Below are positions 25,401 through 33,514 of a DNA stretch of 64,000 bases, in pieces. How positions within the stretch are numbered: the stretch's first letter is position 1; every line of letters starts with the position of its first letter. The stretch lies in NCBI RefSeq assembly GCF_023634025.1, contig NZ_JALJCW010000001.1:905501-969500 (forward strand). Reading direction: 5' to 3'. This stretch comes from Hanstruepera flava (GTDB taxonomy: Bacteria; Bacteroidota; Bacteroidia; Flavobacteriales; Flavobacteriaceae). The translations under genes were made by a program, and so were the position numbers. The notes under the pieces were generated by a model. It searched no databases. It was not told where the DNA came from and saw only the letters and a list, made by a program, of their open reading frames with translations.

Positions 25401-26192
25401 TTTACGAAGCAAATTTTTAAGTGTTCCCAAAACTGGAATAGGCTTCATATGCTCCTTAAAAGAATATTTCCCTCCATGTGGACCATTACTAAACATAGGG
25501 TGATGCATAGCCACTATAGTAGTTTTTCCGCGTGCTTTTTTAATTCTACTTTCAAACTCATCAAAAAAAGCTTCTCGGGTTTTAATTTGGCATTCATCAT
25601 TCATTGTTGGATGATTATCCCAATTGGTTAAATACCATTTTGAATCTACAATAATCAGTTCAATGTTGTCTGAAATAGTTTTATGCTCGATAGGGCAACC
25701 ATGTTCGGGCAGAAAGGTGTTTTTCCCTAAAGCATCATCAATATAATCCTCCTGTCTCTCTAAACCTTTCAAACCATTTGAATACCAATCATGATTACCA
25801 GGGATGAAAACAGTACGTCCTTTATAATTCTCAACCGTTTGTATTTGTGCATTTATATTGTGTTCAGCTTGAGCACGATCTTTATGACCCTTTTTAGGAA
25901 GCCCTTTTTGATAGATGTTATCACCCAAAAAAATCGTAGTGCTATTACTCGATGCCGTATTAAGCACTTTCTCTAAATGTTTCAATGCTAGTGCTTGATC
26001 ATTAAGTGGCGAATAACCTGCGTCACCTATAAGATAAAACTGGTGTTCAATAGGGTTTAATTTATCGGTTCCTGAAACCTTTTTATTGTCGACAGCATAT
26101 TGCGGCTTGAATGTTGCACACGACAAAACCAACATAAATAGCAGTAGACAATACGTCTTTTTAAAAAATGATTTCGTTTTTTGCTTTAACAT
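22497..26192 (-). CDS. Giant lipoprotein: metallophosphoesterase, possible kinase-like middle, Omp85-like barrel
   Basis: A 1231-residue outer-membrane protein. Signal peptide with lipobox LVLSC (about residues 20-25). First domain (about 50-360): calcineurin-like phosphatase with GDAGYSP, GDNIYQKG, GNHDWYSNG, MHHPMFSNGPHGG and GHEHSL, all five metal and substrate motifs intact. Middle (about 440-720): unannotated by common families, but EFVMRGLRKD (about 460), then MVIGDWDRHEDQW (about 608) and FPRDRDQAFS (about 632) resemble the Lys, catalytic-loop DRH and metal-binding Asp order of FAM20/CotH/PI-kinase-like folds. Last (about 884-1231): beta-barrel strands ending in a C-terminal Phe, like Omp85/surface antigen proteins. 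The barrel would fix the enzyme in the outer membrane. It lies 42 bp after selO and 7 bp before tesB. The phosphatase and barrel are well supported, the kinase idea less so. Confidence 0.78.
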   Translation of the reverse strand: MLKQKTKSFFKKTYCLLLFMLVLSCATFKPQYAVDNKKVSGTDKLNPIEHQFYLIGDAGYSPLNDQALALKHLEKVLNTASSNSTTIFLGDNIYQKGLPKKGHKDRAQAEHNINAQIQTVENYKGRTVFIPGNHDWYSNGLKGLERQEDYIDDALGKNTFLPEHGCPIEHKTISDNIELIIVDSKWYLTNWDNHPTMNDECQIKTREAFFDEFESRIKKARGKTTIVAMHHPMFSNGPHGGKYSFKEHMKPIPVLGTLKNLLRKTTGVSPEDFQNERYNEFRKRIITLAQYNDRVIFTSGHEHSLQYLETDNLVQIISGSGSKKSATKNGGGGLFSFGEYGFARLDIYKDGSSSVTFFDSKNKEVVFNTQVFKPFNNQQVDAYNISEFPVVQKSIYSKEETEKSGFYKWLWGNRYREDYSQKIKVQVVNLDTLMGGLKPVRKGGGQQSNSLRLANKQGQEFVMRGLRKDALKYIQAAVFKDQYIEGQFSDTYTQNLVLDVFSGAHPYAPFVVDHLTDALNIYHTNPKLYYVPKQKALEPYNDDFGDELYMIEEHAGDNHGDKASFGYSNELISTKDMLEEVRSDEDIDVDEELYIRARLFDMVIGDWDRHEDQWRWAEFKVNGKTIYKPFPRDRDQAFSIMSDGLLLGLAVKLIPASKPLKSYDNNISNVKAFNFTPYPLDMALINDADKKVWNTQVEYIKSHLTDEVIESAFYQMPEEVNQESIISIKKKLIHRRNNLEELADEYFDVINKFAVVKGTDKDDWFDIIRKPNGETEVIGYRIKDGEKADIFHKRTYNKKHTKEIWIYALDDDDVFHVTGEGNSVINVRLIGGQNNDIYDIQNGKKIHVYDFKSKPNTIKTNKGNLKLIDDYETNVYNYLKLKNNTNQILPIIGFNPDDGLKLGILDTYTAYGFERNPFSSQHTFSGAYYFATSGYDLKYNGEFANVIGRFNLGFEAVFTSPNYTVNFFGYGNETENPNTNGQDLSLDYNRIKLRTIKLAPSLIKKGDLGSEAKLELSYQSIEVEETQGRFINDFYNSNEIENTNNFFGAELSYYFRNTDNLAYPTLGFTADFRLGYLNNIDKNTDMGYFIPSIGIDYKIDPQGKLVLASKIKGHITYGNSYEFYQAASIGASDGLRGYRNQRFTGKHAYYQLTDLRYLFSKLKTGLLPVNLGIYGGFDYGRVWLSNDNSNVWHNSYGGGVFVVAAELFTINTSLFNSNDGMRFALALGLNF

Positions 26193-26234
26193 CTATATTT
26201 AATAATAAATCAAAGGTAAGGTTTTTGAATGCTT

Positions 26235-27797
26235 TTATGAACTACAAGACAACATAGAACAACCTACTTTATATCTTGCCCATTCTGGACGCTTTGCAAA
26301 CCATTTTTCGTTACATGGTTGTTCACCATAGGGTTTTTTGAGCAATTGTTGGAGTTCATCAATCAATTGGTAATCTCCTTTTTCAGCCGCATCAATAGCT
26401 AATTGAGCCATATAATTTCGAAGCACATATTTTGGGTTCACAGCATTCATTTTCGCTTTTCTTTCTCCATCCGAAAGGTTTTCTTTTTTTAGTCTGCTTT
26501 TATAGGTATTCATCCAATTAACCCAAGTTTGTCTAACTACATCTGATATTTCATTGGGCTTATAAAATGCTTTTTCAACAACCTGTAAACTGTTATCGGA
26601 ATCATCCTTTTGTACATTGGCAAGATTTCTAAAAAAGATGGTCATATCGGTTTCTGAAAGTTGTAGGACATCCTCTAAATCTTCTATCAATTTTTTGTCA
26701 TTTTCAAGTTGCAACTCTAAACCAAGTTTTGACCGCATCATGACTAAAGACTTTATCTCAAAATCCGTTTTGTAAGCATTTAAAATAGTCTCTAAAGGTT
26801 CAGCTTCTTCAATTAAAGGATACAACGCATTAGCCAATTGGTACAAATTCCAAAGTCCGATATTAGGTTGGTTCCCAAAACGATAGCGCTTATGTTGGCT
26901 ATCTGTTGTGTTGGGTGTCCATTCGTAATCAAAACCTTCTAACCAACCATAAGGGCCATAATCAATAGTAAGACCTAGTATCGACATATTATCAGTATTC
27001 ATAACACCGTGAACAAAGCCAACTCGCTGCCAATGAATTATCATAGATAATGTACTCTGCATGACTTCCTCAAAAAAATTGATATAAGTATCCTTTGAAG
27101 GCTCCCCTAAATGCTGGAAATACTGTTTAATAGTGAAATCAAGCAGTGTTTTTAAAGTTTCTAAATCTTGTCTTGCTGTGAAAATCTCATAATTACCGAA
27201 TCTTAAAAACGATGGTGCTACACGACACACAATAGCGCCTTTTTCATACGCTGGATTACCATCGTACATCACATCACGTAAAACCTGATCACCTGTTAAC
27301 GCCAAAGAAAGCGCTCTTGTTGTAGGTACTCCCAAATGATACATAGCCTCACTACACAAGTATTCCCTAATTGATGAACGCAATACAGCCAAACCATCTG
27401 CTGAACGAGAGTATGGCGTTTCTCCAGCGCCTTTAAGTTGCAATTCCCACGATTGACTGTCATGTTGAACATCTCCTAAATTAATAGCTCGCCCGTCTCC
27501 TAATTGTCCTGCCCATTGCCCAAACTGATGTCCGCCATAGCACATAGCATAAGGTTTTGAACCTTTAGGAATCTGGTTTCCAGTAAACACTTTCAAAAAA
27601 TCATCTGTTTCAGAATCAGCTTTACTTAACCCCAAATCCTGTAGAACTTCAGTTGAAACATGAAGTAGTTCAGGTTTGGATGTTTCCTTTGGATTAACAT
27701 AAGAAAAACAGGCATTTAAAACCTGTCTTCTTGAGTTTTCAGAATTAGAATCCGCAGGAAGGTTATCAGTAAATGTGTTCTTAAGTTTCAGGTTCAT
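26235..27797 (-). CDS. selO: Protein adenylyltransferase SelO (YdiU family)
   Basis: A 520-residue pseudokinase-fold enzyme that AMPylates proteins on Ser/Thr/Tyr. The family signatures CYGGHQFGQWAGQLGDGRAI (about 84-103), LQLKGAGETPYSRSADGLAV (about 118-137) and the metal/ATP loop GVMNTDNMSILGLTIDYGPY (about 259-278) are clear, and the C-terminus reads CSMLSCSS, where a conserved Cys (Sec in eukaryotes) forms a redox disulfide. It shares one base with the msrA stop codon (TAATG), so it is translated with the methionine sulfoxide reductases, which fits the known link of SelO to redox stress. Confidence 0.93.
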   Translation of the reverse strand: MNLKLKNTFTDNLPADSNSENSRRQVLNACFSYVNPKETSKPELLHVSTEVLQDLGLSKADSETDDFLKVFTGNQIPKGSKPYAMCYGGHQFGQWAGQLGDGRAINLGDVQHDSQSWELQLKGAGETPYSRSADGLAVLRSSIREYLCSEAMYHLGVPTTRALSLALTGDQVLRDVMYDGNPAYEKGAIVCRVAPSFLRFGNYEIFTARQDLETLKTLLDFTIKQYFQHLGEPSKDTYINFFEEVMQSTLSMIIHWQRVGFVHGVMNTDNMSILGLTIDYGPYGWLEGFDYEWTPNTTDSQHKRYRFGNQPNIGLWNLYQLANALYPLIEEAEPLETILNAYKTDFEIKSLVMMRSKLGLELQLENDKKLIEDLEDVLQLSETDMTIFFRNLANVQKDDSDNSLQVVEKAFYKPNEISDVVRQTWVNWMNTYKSRLKKENLSDGERKAKMNAVNPKYVLRNYMAQLAIDAAEKGDYQLIDELQQLLKKPYGEQPCNEKWFAKRPEWARYKVGCSMLSCSS

Positions 27798-28336
27798 TAT
27801 TTTAATTTATTGGCATGCATTTGTTTCAACTTGGCCAACTTTGGATTTATTACAAAGGTACAATATCCGTAGTCAGGATTATTCTTATAAAAATCCTGAT
27901 GCTCTTGTTCGGCTTCATAAAAAACATCAAAAGGTGCTATTTGGGTTACAATTGGACTTTCGTAATAAGGCTGCATCCGTTTAACAACAGTCTCTGATAT
28001 TACCCTTTGTGCTTCATTATGATAAAAAATTACAGAACGATATTGCGTTCCTTTGTCTGCACCTTGACGGTTAAGTGTAGTTGGATCATGAGTTGTCATG
28101 AAAATCACAAGAATTTCTTCATAAGAAATAATATGGGCGTCAAAAGTAACTTGAACCACTTCGGCATGACCTGTTAATCCTGAACAAATTTCACGATAAG
28201 TAGGGTGCCCTGGAACATGACCTCCTGAATATCCTGAAACGACTTTTTCAACACCATTAACCTCTTGAAAAACAGCTTCTGTACACCAAAAACAACCACC
28301 TCCAAAAGTAGCTTGTTTCAAATTTTTAGTTGTCAT
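27797..28336 (-). CDS. msrA: Peptide-methionine (S)-S-oxide reductase
   Basis: A 179-residue MsrA, reducing the S-epimer of methionine sulfoxide. The catalytic motif GGGCFWCTEAVFQEVNGV lies at about residues 12-29, followed by VVSGYSGGHVPGHPTYREIC (about 32-51) and the HDPTTLNRQGADKGTQYRS block (about 82-100). No signal peptide, so cytosolic. It overlaps msrB by 11 bp upstream and touches selO downstream. Confidence 0.95.
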   Translation of the reverse strand: MTTKNLKQATFGGGCFWCTEAVFQEVNGVEKVVSGYSGGHVPGHPTYREICSGLTGHAEVVQVTFDAHIISYEEILVIFMTTHDPTTLNRQGADKGTQYRSVIFYHNEAQRVISETVVKRMQPYYESPIVTQIAPFDVFYEAEQEHQDFYKNNPDYGYCTFVINPKLAKLKQMHANKLK

Positions 28337-28787
28337 TGGCTACCTCCTTGTTTAATGTCATTGATTCTGAATTAATACAATAGCGCAATCCACTTGGTTC
28401 AGGACCATCTGGAAACACATGTCCTAAATGCGCATCACAGGTGTTGCACATAACTTCAACGCGTATCATGCCAAAAGAAGAATCCTTTTCATATTTAATG
28501 GCGTTTTCTTTAATGGGTTGTGTAAAGCTTGGCCAACCTGTTCCCGAACTGAATTTAATTGTTGAGTCAAATAAAGGCGTGTCACAACAAACACAGTTGT
28601 ATTTGCCTTCATCGTAAATACTGCAAAGTGCACCACTATTTGGTGGTTCAGTACCCTTGTGCCTAGTAATTCTAAACTGTTCAGGAGTTAGCAACTCTCT
28701 CCATTCGCTTTCTGTTTTTTCAACGCGTTTATCTGGAATTGGGTTTCCATTAACGGTGAAACTGATAACATCTTTCCATGTTAGCAT
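28326..28787 (-). CDS. msrB: Peptide-methionine (R)-S-oxide reductase
   Basis: A 153-residue MsrB, reducing the R-epimer of methionine sulfoxide. Structural zinc is held by two CxxC pairs, CVCC (about 71-74) and CNTC (about 120-123); the catalytic Cys is in GLRYCINSESM (about 137-147). Domain core SGTGWPSFTQPI (about 84-95) is present. It is first in the msrB-msrA-selO run and overlaps msrA by 11 bp. The 173-bp divergent spacer to the T9SS protein should hold its promoter; I did not find a full consensus match there on the minus strand. Confidence 0.95.
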   Translation of the reverse strand: MLTWKDVISFTVNGNPIPDKRVEKTESEWRELLTPEQFRITRHKGTEPPNSGALCSIYDEGKYNCVCCDTPLFDSTIKFSSGTGWPSFTQPIKENAIKYEKDSSFGMIRVEVMCNTCDAHLGHVFPDGPEPSGLRYCINSESMTLNKEVANDN

Positions 28788-28895
28788 ACAATTTTCCTTT
28801 CTTTTTAGTTTGAATAAAAATACTATATATTCATGACTAATTATGTCGTAATATGAGTAAAAACCTAACTTCTATTATGAATACCACAAGCAAAT

Positions 28896-28924
28896 CTGTA
28901 AATTACAATTATATTGTATCTTTG
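28896..28924 (+). promoter_or_regulatory. Probable promoter of the T9SS type B protein
   Basis: A full -7 match TATCTTTG lies at 28917-28924, with CTG (one mismatch to TTG) 18 nt upstream at 28896-28898. The distance to the start codon at 28961 is 36 bp. Confidence 0.45.
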
Positions 28925-28960
28925 AGATAAGCTGAATTAATTAATAGTCAGATAATTGCT

Positions 28961-31900
28961 ATGGGAAACAACAGGATCAAGTTACTTTGGTTTTGGATTA
29001 TCGTGTTGATTTTGAACACGACCTTTGGTTATGCTCAGCTTTCTGATTTTAATTTTGAAGTTACTGCAACCCCTGAAACCTGTATTGGAAATGGAGCTTT
29101 AAATATGTCTGTTTCTAACACAGAACCTGGAGCCACAATACTGTATCAACTATTTTTGCTTCCAGATTTGGATAACCCTATTTCTGAAACGTCTGCAAAT
29201 TCATTTATAAATTTATTGTCTGGTGACTATCGTGTAGTTGCCATTCAAATTTTAAATGGTGAGGAGAATTCAGAATTTGTAGATATAAGTGTTGAAGATT
29301 TAACCACAGAATTAGATTTTGATATATCCCATGAAAGTGTTGCCAATTGTGATTTAACTTCAACAATAACAGTTAATGTATTGGAAGGCAATGCCGTATC
29401 TTATGAAATTATTTCCGGACCTGTAACTGTCCCTCCCCAAGAATCTAATGAATTTAACAATGTACCTCAAGGCACCTATATTATTCGCGTTTTTGATGAA
29501 TGTGGTAATGCCGTTTCAAAGTCGTACACCATGTTTTTATCAGCTAATGATATTCAGGTGTTTCCTACACAAACCCCAGACATACTAGACGCTTGTGATA
29601 CTATTACAATAACCAATTTTATTGGTTCTCCATCTGGAGCACCTCTATCTTATCCTTTAGTTGTTACCTATACCATAACTCCTCCAAATGGTGGCCCTGC
29701 ACAAACTATAGTTGTAAATGTACCTAGCGAAGCTGCCGAAGGATTTGATATTAGCCAAACCATTCCTTTGTTTGGTAATGATATTTTTGATATTTCAATT
29801 TCAGTTACTGATGCTTGTGACAATACATTTGAAACCAGCAATACCATAGACCCAAACCCTTTTGTTGAAATTGTAGCAACACCTGCAAATTGTGGACAAA
29901 TTTTTTCGGTTAACGTTCGCAGGTTTAATCCACCCTTTACCTTAAATTTTACAGAATCGCCAGCTGATTTTAATCCTTCTGATTTTAATAGTGATTATCC
30001 AGGTCCTTATTCTAGTTCTCCTGTTAATTTTGGGTTACCTACAACAGAGGTTCCTACTGGAAATTATACAGTTAGCGTTACCGATTCATGTGGCAGAACC
30101 AGCGAAGCTTCATTAGAAATAACAGATCCTGATATTGAACCTGTTGTTGATGCTGGTAACAATGGTTGCGAATCTAACTTTGGATATGCAAATATTACCA
30201 TTCCTGATAGAATTATTGAATATGCCGAGATAACCGTAGCACCTAGCAACTATCCTAATAGCTTACCAGACGAAGTTACCAATTTTGTAACTAATGGCTT
30301 TCTAAATCTTACAGATCTACCCGTTGGAGCATACACTATTTTTTTAATTGATGATTGTGGTGATGAGTACACTTTTGATTTTAATGTACCCGAATTTGTA
30401 TTTAAAGATTTACGAATTTTCACAACCAAGAATTGTTTAACCGAAACAGGCTCTTTACGAATAGATAGTGACAATGGCGACATTACTTCAGTAGTAATTA
30501 CATCTGCTCCTGGGGAATACGAAAATAGCTTACCAGATGATGTTAGTGAAAATATTAGAAGTCAGGGATTTTATTATCAGAACTATTTACCTATTGGAAA
30601 TTACACTATAAACCTAACTGACGAGTGTGGTTTTAACTATACCGTTAATGTGGATGTTTTTGATTATAATCCTACTCCATTTGCTTATAGTATTAACCGT
30701 AATTGCGGCTCATTCGATTTAACAATCGATGATTCTGACGATTCTGTAACAACAATTACATATTGGTTTCAAAAATTTTACCCCAGCTCTAATTCTTGGG
30801 GACATCCATTAACAGGTTCCTTATATACAGAAGGCGAAACCCCTAACAGTACTAATTCCATTGAAATGCAAAACATGGAAACCTTATTCAATATATTTGA
30901 AACAGGAGAGTTTCGTGTTATAAAAGCCTTTCAAGCATACAATAGCAATACCACAGAATACTGTTTAGATATTATGACGTCTTTTGAAGTTACATCTCAA
31001 CTTGTAATCTCAGGAATTTACAATTTAAATTGTGACGGCGGGACTGGTCCTTCTGATATAATTTTAGATGTAATTGGAGTAGAACCTTATAATTTTAGTA
31101 TTACCTCTCCTTTCTTTTTAGATAATGGCAACAACAATGTTTTTACAGGATTACCTTTTGGAACCTATGAAATTCGTGTAGAAGATTCTTGTGGCAGTAT
31201 TGAAACGGCAACTGTTAATTTAGAAAATTTACTTCCTTTAGTTCGTGTAAATACACCTGATAGCATGTTATCATGTCGAGATGATGGCATAGAAACAGAT
31301 GCTTTTAATCTTACAGATCAAAACGGTCAAATTTTAGGCAACCAAGACCCTAATGACTACACCATTACCTACCATATAAGTCCACAGGATGCTAATACAG
31401 GAGACAATCCGCTACCTGAACCGTACACAAACGTTTCTAATCCGCAAACTATTTATGCCAGAGTTGTCCATAATAGCTTAAATGTATGTTTTGGCTCAAC
31501 TTCATTTCAAATATTTATAGGAACTTCCCCTGAACTATCTGACGACGAAACCCTATTTATATGTGCAAATGATACTCTTGTACTTTCTGCCGATTCAGGA
31601 TATACACAATATGAATGGTCTACAGGCGAAACAACACCTTCAATTGTAGTTAATGAGCCTGGCACTTATACAGTAACAGTTAGCAATGAATATGACGACT
31701 TAACCTGTACTTCAACACAAACATTTACCGTAATATCTTCAGACATCGCCACAATAGATAATATTGAAATAGAAGATTGGACTTATAATGACAATAGCAT
31801 TACCGTTTCGGCTAGTGGTATTGGCAATTATGTATATTCCATTGATGGTGTTAACTATCAAGAAAGCAATGCGTTTTTTAACTTAGAACCAGGAGAATAT

Positions 31901-32215
31901 ATGGTTTATATTATGGATTTAAATGGTTGCGGAATAGTTTCCAAAACTGTCTTTATTTTAAATTATCCTAAATTTTTTACCCCAAATAATGATGGCGACA
32001 ATGATGTTTGGCGCATTCAGTATTCTGATTTTGAACCAGGCATTCTTATAAATATTTTTGATAGATACGGAAAGTTCATCACAAATTTAGATTATAACGA
32101 TTATGGATGGGATGGCACACTTAATGGGTTTCCTATGCCTACAAATGACTATTGGTTTACGGTTACTAGAGCTAATGGTGTAATATACAAAGGACATTTT
32201 ACGTTAAAACGCTAA
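28961..32215 (+). CDS. Large surface protein with T9SS type B sorting domain
   Basis: A 1084-residue exported protein with signal peptide ending in GYAQ (about residue 26). The body is built of immunoglobulin/SprB-like repeats in which the motif GxYTxxxxDxCG recurs (IIRVFDECG, YTVSVTDSCG, YTIFLIDDCG, YTINLTDECG, YEIRVEDSCG), each repeat about 90-100 residues; two neighbours near the middle share NSLPD. The end, FFTPNNDGDNDVWRIQ...NIFDRYGKFI...GWDGTLNG (about 1005-1065), is the type B (gliding motility-associated, CHU_C-like) sorting domain that sends cargo through the type IX system to the surface. Likely adhesin; ligand unknown. No obvious operon partner. Confidence 0.88.
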   Translation: MGNNRIKLLWFWIIVLILNTTFGYAQLSDFNFEVTATPETCIGNGALNMSVSNTEPGATILYQLFLLPDLDNPISETSANSFINLLSGDYRVVAIQILNGEENSEFVDISVEDLTTELDFDISHESVANCDLTSTITVNVLEGNAVSYEIISGPVTVPPQESNEFNNVPQGTYIIRVFDECGNAVSKSYTMFLSANDIQVFPTQTPDILDACDTITITNFIGSPSGAPLSYPLVVTYTITPPNGGPAQTIVVNVPSEAAEGFDISQTIPLFGNDIFDISISVTDACDNTFETSNTIDPNPFVEIVATPANCGQIFSVNVRRFNPPFTLNFTESPADFNPSDFNSDYPGPYSSSPVNFGLPTTEVPTGNYTVSVTDSCGRTSEASLEITDPDIEPVVDAGNNGCESNFGYANITIPDRIIEYAEITVAPSNYPNSLPDEVTNFVTNGFLNLTDLPVGAYTIFLIDDCGDEYTFDFNVPEFVFKDLRIFTTKNCLTETGSLRIDSDNGDITSVVITSAPGEYENSLPDDVSENIRSQGFYYQNYLPIGNYTINLTDECGFNYTVNVDVFDYNPTPFAYSINRNCGSFDLTIDDSDDSVTTITYWFQKFYPSSNSWGHPLTGSLYTEGETPNSTNSIEMQNMETLFNIFETGEFRVIKAFQAYNSNTTEYCLDIMTSFEVTSQLVISGIYNLNCDGGTGPSDIILDVIGVEPYNFSITSPFFLDNGNNNVFTGLPFGTYEIRVEDSCGSIETATVNLENLLPLVRVNTPDSMLSCRDDGIETDAFNLTDQNGQILGNQDPNDYTITYHISPQDANTGDNPLPEPYTNVSNPQTIYARVVHNSLNVCFGSTSFQIFIGTSPELSDDETLFICANDTLVLSADSGYTQYEWSTGETTPSIVVNEPGTYTVTVSNEYDDLTCTSTQTFTVISSDIATIDNIEIEDWTYNDNSITVSASGIGNYVYSIDGVNYQESNAFFNLEPGEYMVYIMDLNGCGIVSKTVFILNYPKFFTPNNDGDNDVWRIQYSDFEPGILINIFDRYGKFITNLDYNDYGWDGTLNGFPMPTNDYWFTVTRANGVIYKGHFTLKR

Positions 32216-32320
32216 TAATCTAGAAAGGTTTATTTCTTTATTCGACATACTCGAAAATAGAATTTATTTTAATCTAATTCCTAATATTTTGTAATTTGGA
32301 ACTTTAAAACAAACACCTTT

Positions 32321-33514
32321 ATGACGGATAACATAATAGAGAAAACAGAAGCATTTGTTTTTGATTTATTTAAAAACGAATTAGCACCAACATTTCTCTA
32401 TCACAATTTAACACACACAAAACGTGTATTAAAAAGCCTGAACGAGCTTATAGAGCATTCAAATTTAAAAGACTCTGAAATTAAAGCGTTACGTTTAGCT
32501 GCTTTGCTACATGATACTGGATATACAAAAGGCCATATTAATCATGAAGAGGAAAGTGTGAAAATTGCTACAGAATTTCTGCAAAAAGAAGGCGTATCGG
32601 AGAGCGTTATTTCACAAGTGTCAAATTGTATAATGGCAACAAAATTTGATGAAGAACCTAAGAACACTTTAAGTAAGATAATTCGTGATGCAGATTCTTC
32701 TCATTTTGGAAAAGACTATTTTGATGAAGCTAGTGAGTTTTTAAGAAAAGAACTTGAATTGCATAATATTAATACTTTTTCACCTAATGCTTGGTTAAAA
32801 GAAAATATAGAAGTACTATCTAAAAAACATAAGTTTTATACTGACTATGCGCTCAAAAACTGGGAGCCCATTAAAGCTAAAAATTTGGCTAAACTCATTA
32901 AAAGAAGAAAAAAGAACAAAAAGAAAATTAATATTGAAAAATTAAAAGCAAAATATAAAGCTCAATATCGAAGTGAGAATCCAGATCGTGGTATTCAAAC
33001 CTTTTACCGTGTGGCCTTAAGAAACCATATTAAATTAAGTGATATTGCTGACACAAAAGCCAATATTTTATTATCTGTTAATGCCATTATCATTTCATTG
33101 GTTTTATCAAACCTGATATCTAAACTAGACAATCCATCAAATGCCTATCTTATAATACCTACAATAATATTTTTGGTTTTTAGTGTAATTGCCATAGTGT
33201 TATCTATTGTTGCAACACGGCCAAATGTAACTCGAGGTGAGTTTACTAAAGAAGATGTTGAACAACGACGAGTAAATCTTACTTTTTTTGGGAATTTTCA
33301 TAAAATGAAATTAGAAGAGTTTGAGTGGGCAATTGATGAACTATTAAAAGATAAGAATTATGTTTATAGCTCACTAACCAAAGACCTTTATTTTCTTGGC
33401 AAAGTATTGGACAGAAAGTATCGCATATTAAGATTAACCTATACCGTATTTATGGTGGGTATAATAATATCTGTAATTGCCTTTGGAATTGCGTTTTTCT
33501 TTTCTGGCATTTAG
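32321..33514 (+). CDS. HD-domain phosphohydrolase fused to Pycsar-effector-type transmembrane domain
   Basis: A 397-residue protein. First half (about 1-190): HD phosphohydrolase domain with LYHNLTHTKRVLKSL (about 26-40), LLHDTGY (about 67-73), HEEES (about 79-83) and IRDADSSHFG (about 121-130), so metal ligands are complete. Second half (about 225-397): RNHIKLSDIADTKANILLSV (about 230-249), two transmembrane segments, and a final hydrophobic helix, matching the PycTM-like effector domain (DUF5706). In Pycsar defence such effectors are triggered by cCMP or cUMP, but no nucleotide cyclase is seen nearby. The HD half could degrade the same or another nucleotide. It overlaps the convergent GAF gene by 4 bp. 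Confidence 0.85.
   Translation: MTDNIIEKTEAFVFDLFKNELAPTFLYHNLTHTKRVLKSLNELIEHSNLKDSEIKALRLAALLHDTGYTKGHINHEEESVKIATEFLQKEGVSESVISQVSNCIMATKFDEEPKNTLSKIIRDADSSHFGKDYFDEASEFLRKELELHNINTFSPNAWLKENIEVLSKKHKFYTDYALKNWEPIKAKNLAKLIKRRKKNKKKINIEKLKAKYKAQYRSENPDRGIQTFYRVALRNHIKLSDIADTKANILLSVNAIIISLVLSNLISKLDNPSNAYLIIPTIIFLVFSVIAIVLSIVATRPNVTRGEFTKEDVEQRRVNLTFFGNFHKMKLEEFEWAIDELLKDKNYVYSSLTKDLYFLGKVLDRKYRILRLTYTVFMVGIIISVIAFGIAFFFSGI

Noticed and set aside
32321-33514. A full Pycsar defence system
   Set aside because: Only the effector-type domain is present; no pyrimidine cyclase gene is seen anywhere in the window.
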